The position numbers were made by a program, and so were the translations under genes. 6,898 nt of DNA from Planctomycetota bacterium (GTDB lineage Bacteria > Planctomycetota > UBA1135 > GCA-002686595), in the NCBI GenBank assembly GCA_029212955.1, contig JARGOW010000012.1, forward strand, positions 11,550 to 18,447. The letters run 5' to 3'. The notes under the pieces were generated by a model, which worked only from the letters and a program-made list of their open reading frames with translations, made no database searches and was not told the DNA's origin. Of the stretch, positions 1 through 4,963 are shown one piece after another; position 1 is the stretch's first letter; each line of letters begins with the position of its first letter.

Positions 1-422
1 TCATCCGAGGGCCCGCCGGGCCGCTTCATCTCGTGTTGGATGAGCCCGGCCCCGATGGGATTCATGGGCATGGACATGCCCTCCAGGGTCTGGCGTAGCA
101 GCTCGCGGATGTGACCCTTGGCCTTGTCCGCATCGGTCTCCTTGAGCATGGCCTTCCACAGGGGATTGCCCCCGCGCGCCACATGGTTCTCCGGCATACC
201 GAAGCGTTGCATCACTTCCAGATACAGGTCCCGCTTCCCCCGGAAGTGATAGTTCACCCCCCCGTGCCGCACGCCAGCCGCCCCCGCAATCTCACGGATA
301 GAAACTCCCTCATAGCCCCTTTCCGAAAACAGCTTCGCCGCCGCCTCAAGCAACCGCTCCCGCGCCTGCCCATGTATACAACCTTGCTCCGAAGAGTCCT
401 CTTGTTCGATTGGGTCCTTCAC
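1..422 (-). CDS. TetR-family transcriptional regulator, CerR/YbiH-like, 3' end cut by window
   Basis: Probable DNA-binding repressor of the TetR family; about 140 residues are visible and the reading frame runs off the left edge. With the GTG at 422-420 as residue 1, residues 21-67 form the standard N-terminal helix-turn-helix unit: 'LLEAAAKLFSERGYEGVS', then 'IREIAGAAGV', then 'VNYHFRGKRDLY'. The following region, with an 'IQHEMKRPGGPSDE'-like stretch, resembles the ligand-binding domain of CerR/YbiH-type members (former DUF1956), where a similar 'REM..P' motif occurs. The GTG is the only ordinary start codon near the domain, but its GGAG is only 2 bases away, an unusually short spacing, so the exact start is uncertain. 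A nested inverted repeat lies just upstream, which suggests autoregulation. The regulated gene and the ligand are not visible; in this subfamily the target is often an adjacent efflux or transport operon, which would lie left of the window. Confidence 0.9.
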   Translation of the reverse strand, partial: MKDPIEQEDSSEQGCIHGQARERLLEAAAKLFSERGYEGVSIREIAGAAGVRHGGVNYHFRGKRDLYLEVMQRFGMPENHVARGGNPLWKAMLKETDADKAKGHIRELLRQTLEGMSMPMNPIGAGLIQHEMKRPGGPSD

Positions 423-445
423 AGCTCCAGTTATCGCAAGATTCC

Positions 446-474
446 TTGTCCAGGTGGATTGTCCACTTGGATAA
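446..474. promoter_or_regulatory. Probable TetR operator: nested inverted repeat
   Basis: Two 13-base arms, TTGTCCAGGTGGA (446-458) and TCCACTTGGATAA (462-474), are inverted copies with 11 of 13 positions matching across a 3-base spacer. Each arm is itself near-palindromic (TCCA-N2-TGGA), so the site is a palindrome of palindromes, suiting two TetR dimers. It lies 24 bases before the regulator's GTG and overlaps the best -10 candidate, as expected for an autorepressed gene. A weak plus-strand promoter (TTGTCC, 18 bases, GATAAA) can also be read through it, but no convincing plus-strand gene follows. The repeat is seen directly; the binding protein is inferred. Confidence 0.65.
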
Positions 475-485
475 ATTGGGGTAAA
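458..485 (-). promoter_or_regulatory. Candidate promoter of the TetR-family gene
   Basis: On the minus strand TTTACC (485-480) is followed after 16 bases by GACAAT (463-458), a 4-of-6 match to the -10 consensus. Transcription would start near 451 and give a leader of about 30 bases. The -10 falls in the middle of the inverted repeat at 446-474, so a bound repressor would block it. The match to consensus is moderate. Confidence 0.4.
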
Positions 486-720
486 CGCGCGTAACCATCT
501 GCACAGTATTGGCTTATGGTCCCTTGGGGCTGCTCCGGATTGAAGTGCGCCTGCTAGTGGTTGCCCCATGTCTGAGCCTTCGAAGGGGAAGCGGGTGCCG
601 GATGCACAATTTCCCCACCGTTCGAGAGACGCCCCCATACCTCGCGTGCCACGGAGCAAGCCCGATCCGTCACCTGGCATGCAGTTTCAGTTTCTTGAGA
701 ATCCCGCGGGAGGCTTCCAG
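486..720. other. Intergenic stretch without a supported gene
   Basis: The space between the TetR-family gene and the lipoprotein gene holds open frames on the plus strand, but they continue into and lie antisense to the lipoprotein gene and show no recognisable domain. A perfect 10-base palindrome TCCCGCGGGA sits at 702-711, just past the lipoprotein stop codon on the minus strand. It could be part of a weak transcription end, but no T-tract follows it. Confidence 0.4.
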
Positions 721-1386
721 CTACTCCAAATTGTCTGCAAAAGCGCCACCGAACTGGACGTCAGTGAAGCTTGCGGCAACCGCTGCATCGAGAAGCGGGA
801 TCAAGTCTCCCATGATGCAGTCTTCGGTTGCAGTCAATATGACTGGGGGAATTTCAATCCCACCTAGTCTGACCCATTGGCTCAGGTGATCTTGCAGGGT
901 GGTCAGATCGGGAAAGTCCTTCTCGCCAATGGAATATCCCAGAACCCTGCCCTCATGCAGGTAGCGAATCTTGCCGTTCGATGGTTTGGGGGTGGTCTTC
1001 GTTGGGGCAGGATACTTGCGTCCGGGATCGATCACCCGCACCTCGATGACAACAGCGTTGGAGGGAATAGACGGATTGAGAATCCGTTCGCGCCGGGCAT
1101 CGTTCAAAGCCCTGCGCCCCATACCTAACCCTTCCTCCACACTGTCAATCCCATTACCCCATCTTTTGTTTGCGATGTACTTGTCACCGTACAAGCCGCC
1201 AAGGACCTGTAAAAGAAAACCGGACTGTCGGAGCTTGCGATAAGCAGCCCTGGCGTGGGCCTCAGCATCGTCCAGGATGTTGTCCTCAATCACAGGCTCT
1301 GGAACGGTTGAAACAGGCTCGAACTCCTGACTGGCACATGCAACAAGTGCGCACAGTACCAAGCAACGAGCTACCAGTTTCATCAT
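721..1386 (-). CDS. Lipoprotein with ExbD/TolR-like C-terminal domain
   Basis: A 221-residue predicted lipoprotein. Residues 1-17 are a short signal peptide with lipobox LVAC and lipidated Cys17. A low-complexity linker (about 18-35) and a helical, charged region (36-105) follow. Residues about 111-214 resemble the periplasmic domain of ExbD/TolR: a beta strand 'AVVIEVRVID', a loop with 'NGKIRYLHEGRVLG', a helix, the strand 'PPVILTATED' (180-189), then 'GDLIPLLDAAVAASFTDVQFGG' (193-214). The last part matches the family pattern 'v.i.aD..v.y..vv.vmDa...aGf..v.f'. True ExbD/TolR proteins have an N-terminal transmembrane helix that works in a proton channel with ExbB/TolQ; here it is replaced by a lipid anchor and no ExbB partner is in the window, so a channel role is unlikely. 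Binding of peptidoglycan or another envelope ligand is a guess. Two start codons stand in tandem (1386 and 1383); either keeps the signal peptide. It is divergent from the lipoprotein gene at 1616. Confidence 0.75.
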   Translation of the reverse strand: MMKLVARCLVLCALVACASQEFEPVSTVPEPVIEDNILDDAEAHARAAYRKLRQSGFLLQVLGGLYGDKYIANKRWGNGIDSVEEGLGMGRRALNDARRERILNPSIPSNAVVIEVRVIDPGRKYPAPTKTTPKPSNGKIRYLHEGRVLGYSIGEKDFPDLTTLQDHLSQWVRLGGIEIPPVILTATEDCIMGDLIPLLDAAVAASFTDVQFGGAFADNLE

Positions 1387-1400
1387 TGGATCGTACCAGA

Positions 1401-1411
1401 ACCCTCAGGGT
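1401..1411. repeat. Short perfect palindrome ACCCT-C-AGGGT
   Basis: An 11-base palindrome lies between the candidate promoter elements and the start codon of the ExbD-like lipoprotein gene. It could be an operator or a small leader hairpin. At this length it may also be chance. Confidence 0.3.
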
Positions 1412-1421
1412 GAAAGAGCGC

Positions 1422-1451
1422 AATAAAGAGTTGGTCACATGGAAGCGACAA
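1422..1451 (-). promoter_or_regulatory. Candidate promoter of the ExbD-like lipoprotein gene
   Basis: On the minus strand TTGTCG (1451-1446) and TTTATT (1427-1422) are separated by 18 bases; both are partial matches to the -35 and -10 consensus. The leader would be about 30 bases and contain the palindrome at 1401-1411. A second possibility is TACGAT (1395-1390), 3 to 6 bases before the tandem ATGs, which would give a leaderless or nearly leaderless message. The sequence does not decide between them. Confidence 0.3.
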
Positions 1452-1475
1452 TGAGAGGGAGAGCGTGGGAGGGGT

Positions 1476-1493
1476 AGGTAGGTAATAGGTAAT
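1476..1493. repeat. Tandem AGGT/AGGTAAT direct repeats in the divergent control region
   Basis: AGGT (1476-1479) is followed directly by AGGTAAT (1480-1486) and a second AGGTAAT (1487-1493). The repeats stand between two divergent lipoprotein genes, a place where activators often bind tandem sites. No binding protein can be named. The surrounding stretch 1453-1500 is strongly purine-rich on the plus strand. Confidence 0.35.
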
Positions 1494-1580
1494 CTCATCG
1501 CGTGAGGTTCGGCACCGTGACAAATGCCCGGGTAGTGGGCTGGGAGCGTCGATATGGCCCAGAAAACCACCTCACTGCGC

Positions 1581-1608
1581 TTGCCTCCGCCGGGCGGAGG
1601 CATATATT
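1581..1608 (+). promoter_or_regulatory. Promoter of the AhpD-like lipoprotein gene, probably leaderless
   Basis: TTGCCT (1581-1586), a 16-base spacer and TATATT (1603-1608) form a good -35/-10 pair. The -10 box ends 7 bases before the ATG at 1616, so transcription should begin at or next to the start codon and there is no room for a ribosome binding site. The same -10-to-ATG arrangement and nearly the same bases precede the HD hydrolase gene at 2589. This supports both the promoter and the choice of start. Confidence 0.6.
1583..1601. promoter_or_regulatory. Perfect 19-base palindrome inside the promoter, possible operator
   Basis: GCCTCCGCC, one central G, and GGCGGAGGC form a perfect inverted repeat. 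It overlaps the -35 box and ends one base before the -10 box of the AhpD-like lipoprotein promoter. In this position it is more likely a repressor or MerR-like activator site than a terminator, and no T-run follows on either strand. The symmetry is directly visible; the function is inferred. Confidence 0.5.
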
Positions 1609-1615
1609 CCGCCCC

Positions 1616-2227
1616 ATGAAGAACTTCGCAGCGCTAATCACTCTCATTGCAATCGTTCCCGCATGTGCCAGCACGTCCCAGCAGCCCGATCCCATCGTCG
1701 AGGAGGCCCAACCACAAACGGTCGATGACATCAAAGCTTGGCTCGCTGGTTTCGAGGAAAACTACAAGTATGACGTGGGGTACATGGAGGAATTGCTAAC
1801 GCTTTCTCCGGCTGCGTACGAGGCTTTTGCAGGAGGCATGGGCATGGCTGAGCTGCGGGGGAAGCTTCCCGTGGAGGCGTACTTTGTAGGGACCACGAGC
1901 GCCTTGCTCGCTGATGATTGCGGCCAGTGCAGCCAGCTCAACATCCGGATGGCGGTGGAGGCAGGAGTGGATCGCAGCATTCTAAAGCATCTGCTCGAGG
2001 ACCCCAGTGGGCTGGCCCCAAACTTGCGTCTGGTCAACCGGTATGCCACCCAAGTCGTGGGCGGCCAAAACGCCTCCCCTGAACTTGTCGCCCAGCTCAA
2101 GGAGACATTCGGTGACGAGGCCTTTGCCGAACTCGCCGTCAATGTACTCGGCGTGCGAATCTATCCCGCGCTCCGCAGAGCCATGGGCGCAGAAACCGCC
2201 TGCCCGGCCCCCAACCTGAATTTCTAG
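1616..2227 (+). CDS. AhpD-like (carboxymuconolactone decarboxylase family) lipoprotein with CxxC
   Basis: A 203-residue predicted lipoprotein. An upstream ATG at 1502 is in frame, but the ATG at 1616 starts a clear signal peptide, 'MKNFAALITLIAIVPAC', with lipidated Cys17, and sits properly behind a promoter. A short acidic, proline-containing linker (18-35) leads to an all-helical domain (about 40-195) of the AhpD/CMD type: 'LPVEAYFVGTTSALLADDCGQC' with C102-G-Q-C105, then 'SQLNIRMAVEAGV'. In AhpD the paired cysteines are redox active and help reduce a peroxiredoxin. The histidines usually found around them in AhpD are not apparent here; some CMD-family members with a 'DCGxC' motif look like this. 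The protein therefore likely acts as a thiol oxidoreductase outside the cytoplasm, but the substrate is unknown and no peroxiredoxin is nearby. Family members are usually cytosolic, so the lipid anchor is unusual. Confidence 0.8.
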   Translation: MKNFAALITLIAIVPACASTSQQPDPIVEEAQPQTVDDIKAWLAGFEENYKYDVGYMEELLTLSPAAYEAFAGGMGMAELRGKLPVEAYFVGTTSALLADDCGQCSQLNIRMAVEAGVDRSILKHLLEDPSGLAPNLRLVNRYATQVVGGQNASPELVAQLKETFGDEAFAELAVNVLGVRIYPALRRAMGAETACPAPNLNF

Positions 2228-2238
2228 GCAACCCTAGA
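2223..2238 (+). other. Small hairpin overlapping the stop codon
   Basis: TCTAGG, loop CAAC, CCTAGA make a perfect 6-base-pair stem that includes the TAG stop of the AhpD-like lipoprotein gene. It could slow ribosomes or protect the 3' end. There is no U-tract, so it does not qualify as an intrinsic terminator. Confidence 0.25.
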
Positions 2239-2552
2239 TGGGTACCGATCCGGCTCGCAGCTACCATTTGGTTGGTTCTACTCGGCTAGCAAGAAGTCCA
2301 AAGTAGCTGCCTGATTGATTGGGCGCTCGGCGGGTCGGTGGAATGGTTGTCGGTGACGTCGCGCACTGGAATTCTAGGGTTGATGGTCAGGGACTTGGCC
2401 GCTTCCACAAATGTGAATCAGGCATACATTTGCAAGAGCGAGCATGCGAGGAGAATCCACGGGTCTGGCGCGTGCCTGTGGGGTTTGGCCAACCTCTCTC
2501 CGTGATAGCAGGTGAGTTCTGCGGTGGCTTCCAGCCGGGTTCCCCACAGCTA
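2239..2552. other. Intergenic stretch with no recognised gene
   Basis: About 310 bases between the AhpD-like gene and the HD hydrolase promoter. The plus-strand frame that enters the HD gene is open back to 2319, but its first 90 codons have no domain and unconvincing composition. A 43-codon open stretch on the minus strand (2286-2417) has no obvious start or domain either. The stretch may be a decayed gene or repeat, or simple spacer. Confidence 0.35.
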
Positions 2553-2581
2553 TTGCATTGTGACCATCCGGGGCATATCTT
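2553..2581 (+). promoter_or_regulatory. Promoter of the HD hydrolase gene, probably leaderless
   Basis: TTGCAT (2553-2558), a 17-base spacer and TATCTT (2576-2581) precede the ATG at 2589 by 7 bases. The bases GGCATAT, TTCCG and CATG around it are identical and in register with those in front of the AhpD-like lipoprotein gene. No Shine-Dalgarno sequence lies in the 7 bases before the ATG. Confidence 0.55.
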
Positions 2582-2588
2582 CCGTTTC

Positions 2589-3050
2589 ATGGCCCAATGG
2601 AATGCGGAGCAACTCCACTCAATCGAAGAAACACTCGTGTTCATCAAGCTGGCCCACAAGGGGCAGTCATATGGCGACGTCCCCTATTGGAACCATCCGA
2701 AAGCGGTTGCGGACGCATTGATCGACCCGACGCTCGACGAATATCTCGCGGCACTCCTACACGATGTGATCGAGGATACAACGTATACGGAAGCAGATCT
2801 TCGAGAGCTGTATGCGAACCCGGTCGTGGATATCGTTTGCCTATTGTCGAAGGAGCCAGGCGTTGCCAGCTACCAGGAAGCGATCCAGCGCATCATTGAC
2901 AGCAAGAATCGCTCTGCCATGAAGGTGAAAATGGCCGACAACTACGTGAATATCAGCGGGGATAAATCCAAAATGACTGAAGCGCGCAGGGAACGGCTGA
3001 TCGCACAGTACTCGATGAGCCTGGGAATGCTTGCCAGCGGATTGAACTGA
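2589..3050 (+). CDS. Small stand-alone HD hydrolase, MESH1/SpoT-like (probable alarmone hydrolase)
   Basis: A 153-residue cytosolic protein with the HD fold of the RelA/SpoT hydrolase domain and no synthetase, TGS or ACT domain. Key positions are all present: 'FIKLAHKGQ' (18-26), the metal-binding His36 in 'YWNHP', H58-D59 in 'LLHDVIEDT' with E62-D63, and D117 with N121 in 'KMADNYVN'. In Rel/SpoT and MESH1 these residues bind Mn2+ and carry out removal of the 3'-pyrophosphate from (p)ppGpp, so the likely role is lowering alarmone levels. Some MESH1 relatives act on NADPH or have other nucleotide substrates, which cannot be excluded. An in-frame ATG at 2319 would add 90 residues, but the extension matches nothing, and 153 residues is close to the family's usual size. 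The chosen ATG also lies 7 bases after a -10 box. The gene stands alone, convergent with the secreted-protein gene. Confidence 0.85.
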   Translation: MAQWNAEQLHSIEETLVFIKLAHKGQSYGDVPYWNHPKAVADALIDPTLDEYLAALLHDVIEDTTYTEADLRELYANPVVDIVCLLSKEPGVASYQEAIQRIIDSKNRSAMKVKMADNYVNISGDKSKMTEARRERLIAQYSMSLGMLASGLN

Positions 3051-3103
3051 CGTCGCCCTGCCAGAAGACCATTCCCCGTACGTTGTGATCATCGCTGACA
3101 GGG

Positions 3104-3202
3104 AAGTGCCCGGCGTGTCGGAAGTCCACCGTTGCTTGGGGCTTCAGGGTTACTGGATAGAAACTGAATGTAGATGGAGCCGTGCGAGTGTGCCGGGCAC
3201 TT
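3104..3202. repeat. Inverted repeat of 11 bases in a convergent intergenic region
   Basis: AAGTGCCCGGC (3104-3114) is repeated in inverted form as GCCGGGCACTT (3192-3202), 77 bases apart, between the stop codons of the HD hydrolase and secreted-protein genes. The right arm also contains the local palindrome GTGCCGGGCAC. It could pair in transcripts from either side, but it is not a typical terminator. Confidence 0.3.
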
Positions 3203-3276
3203 GCTGTTCCATAATGGTGACCAACTACGCGGTTGGGTATTGCTAAGGGCTTCCGCTCCCCCGCAGTCCGGACGTG

Positions 3277-4653
3277 TTACTGGGGCAGTGTTTGGAACGA
3301 AACGGTCACCCCGTTCGAGAAGTTTGAGGTTCCGTTGGGTTCGCGGTGCCAGAGTTGAAAGTGCCAGGTTTCGCCGCTACGCAGAACTTGGTTGATCGCG
3401 GGGATCCATTTGGGCACATCGAAGCCCGAGCCCGTAATTGAAGTACCGGCCAGGTTTTGCAGCACACCGTTGGCGTCGAACCGCCCGGAAGAGTTCATGG
3501 CAGTACCATGAATGTTGTAGCGGCCAAACCGATTTCCGCTCTGGGTGTCAAGGCAAAGGCGGCCTTGCCCAATGGCCAGGCCCGGGTTCGTGGCTCCCGT
3601 TCCAATGAGCATCATTGCGAACTGATTGGGCGAACCTTGGGTTGCTTCGAGCCGAACGCCGCTGTGGATTCCCGTACCTCCAGTCGCAGTCAAAACGGTC
3701 GGAATCCCCGTTGAGTTGACATCCATGGGGTCGCAAAAAGTCGAAACGCCTGGCAAACCGTCGCAACCATTGGCTCCGGCAATGGTCATGTCGTAGCGGT
3801 TGCAGCCCCAGAACCACCAAACCGGTTGAACCGCAATGCGAACATCGACGGGCCCAGAGGTTGCATTGTGGTAGTGGATCGATTCCGAGAAGGACTCCCC
3901 AATGAGGCTGCCGCTCAAGTTCGAATCGCAGGGTGTCACGCTCGCATCGTGAAGGCGCAATCGATAGGTATTGTCCAAGATTTTCGATCCCAGCGTGACC
4001 GACAGATCGTCCCCTGCAGCGACGCAAACCTGATAATAATCGCTGTCCCCGCGATTGACCGAAAGGTCCAAGAAAGTCCCGTTGCCAATTGGGGCCGGGG
4101 TCGCACATTCCTGATTGCCTGAAAAAGGGTCACTGCCAACACCCTCGCATCCATTTCCGCTGCGAGTCACTTGGAGGAATCCATAGGAGAAACCGCCACG
4201 CACCAGGAAGCTATCTCCCGCCTGTACATTGGGAATGATGCTCGCGTGTTGCGTGACGCTCAAACTGAATCCACCGCAAGCCACAAAGGTTCCTGGGCAC
4301 CCGGACCCTTGGTAGATTTCATACCGCGAATAGGCCTCACCTGTGTAAACCAAGAATTCATAGTCTCCGGACTCTTCAGCAGTCCATCTGAAATAGGAAT
4401 CAAGGTTGCTCGATGTCTGCCCGCAGCCTTGGGAAGGCAAGGGTGTACTGCCGTTTCCCGTAAAGGACCACCCGGCCCCTTCCCCCGAAATGGGCGTCGC
4501 CGTTTGGCAAGTTGCCCCAGATTGCGCGAATGCTTGCCCGGTGAAACCAAAAACCAACAGAGCGCAACCGACCCAAACCCTGGCCCAATTCAGCTTGGCG
4601 AAGCGGAGACCCAGGGAGTAAAAAGTGAAGTGCCGCACGGATCTGTTGTTCAT
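3277..4653 (-). CDS. Secreted planctomycete protein: two PPC-like domains plus C-terminal NSTG/GETWHFQ module
   Basis: A 458-residue exported protein of unknown function. The N-terminus has a basic region (1-25), a hydrophobic core (26-39) and a likely signal peptidase I site AFA-Q at 43/44. Residues about 48-169 and 182-297 look like two beta-sandwich domains of the bacterial pre-peptidase C-terminal (PPC) type: the first has 'DSYFRWTAEESGDYEFLVYT', the second 'LSVNRGDSDYYQVCVAAGDDLSVTL'. Residues about 307-455 form a module seen at the ends of many planctomycete secreted proteins. It starts 'FCDPMDVNSTG', has 'GQGRLCLD' (363-369) in the middle, and ends 'SGETWHFQLWHREPNGTSNF'. The mature part has 12 cysteines, consistent with disulfides. 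There is no catalytic motif, so an adhesion or surface-binding role is only a guess. No strong Shine-Dalgarno sequence precedes the ATG. The family label is from memory of the motifs. Confidence 0.85.
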   Translation of the reverse strand: MNNRSVRHFTFYSLGLRFAKLNWARVWVGCALLVFGFTGQAFAQSGATCQTATPISGEGAGWSFTGNGSTPLPSQGCGQTSSNLDSYFRWTAEESGDYEFLVYTGEAYSRYEIYQGSGCPGTFVACGGFSLSVTQHASIIPNVQAGDSFLVRGGFSYGFLQVTRSGNGCEGVGSDPFSGNQECATPAPIGNGTFLDLSVNRGDSDYYQVCVAAGDDLSVTLGSKILDNTYRLRLHDASVTPCDSNLSGSLIGESFSESIHYHNATSGPVDVRIAVQPVWWFWGCNRYDMTIAGANGCDGLPGVSTFCDPMDVNSTGIPTVLTATGGTGIHSGVRLEATQGSPNQFAMMLIGTGATNPGLAIGQGRLCLDTQSGNRFGRYNIHGTAMNSSGRFDANGVLQNLAGTSITGSGFDVPKWIPAINQVLRSGETWHFQLWHREPNGTSNFSNGVTVSFQTLPQ

Positions 4654-4963
4654 GTCAAATTCTCGATGAAAGGGATGTTCCCATCATACATGGGCCGCTT
4701 AGATCCAATAGGAAGTCGTAAGGGATCCAGCCTGGAGGCTGTTTAGCAATGGGTGGCGTGCAATTCTCTAGCAAGGGATCCCCATGGCTCGGCAACGCGC
4801 AATACTCACCCCACCGGCGCGCGGCCCTTCGATGCGATACCGCGATATCAAATCGCGTTTGCAATCACGGTCCATGGCAAGGATGGACCAGGCACAACAA
4901 TCACCCTTCTGGAATTCCATGAATTGGGGATACAGTCACGGATCAAAGGGGTCCTGTGGAAAC
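4654..4963. other. Divergent intergenic region with palindromes, probably regulatory
   Basis: About 310 bases separate the secreted-protein gene and the membrane-protein gene. On the minus strand TATGAT (4688-4683), a 5-of-6 -10 match, lies 29 bases before the secreted protein's ATG; its best -35 (TTGGAT) is only 14 bases away, so the promoter is tentative. The region also holds a hairpin CAGCC-TGGA-GGCTG (about 4729-4742), two copies of AAGGGATCC, the inverted repeat at 4841-4857 and the perfect palindrome TGGAATTCCA (4910-4919). Open frames here on the plus strand lack any domain and are taken as chance. Confidence 0.35.
4841..4857. repeat. Inverted repeat CGCGAT-ATCAA-ATCGCG
   Basis: Two perfect 6-base arms with a 5-base spacer, preceded by another GCGAT at 4834-4838. 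It lies about 105 bases before the start chosen for the membrane-protein gene and could be an operator. Its length makes a chance origin possible. Confidence 0.3.

Noticed and set aside
509..889. Plus-strand open frames between and over the TetR-family and lipoprotein genes
   Set aside because: They lie largely antisense to the lipoprotein gene, have no domain or start signal, and their composition looks like a shadow frame.
1583..1601. GC-rich palindrome as an intrinsic terminator
   Set aside because: No T-run follows on either strand, no gene ends just before it, and it sits between -35 and -10 elements.
1502..1615. N-terminal extension of the AhpD-like protein from the ATG at 1502
   Set aside because: It would bury the signal peptide behind 38 polar residues and run through the promoter and its palindrome; the ATG at 1616 explains everything better.
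2239..2552. Possible tRNA or small RNA in the spacer
   Set aside because: No TPsiC-arm motif, cloverleaf or strong hairpin with a T-run could be found by eye.
2319..2588. 90-residue N-terminal extension of the HD hydrolase
   Set aside because: No domain or coding character; the family is normally complete from about residue 1 of the shorter form, and a -10 box lies just before the internal ATG.
3548..4108. Long minus-strand frame of 186 codons inside the secreted-protein gene
   Set aside because: It is out of frame within a convincing 458-codon gene, rich in Arg, Gly and Cys as expected from a shadow of a GC-rich gene, and has no recognisable domain.
4784..4963. 60-residue extension of the membrane protein from the ATG at 4784
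   Set aside because: The added residues look like translated control DNA with several palindromes, and the shorter form has a normal positively charged N-terminus ahead of the membrane segment.
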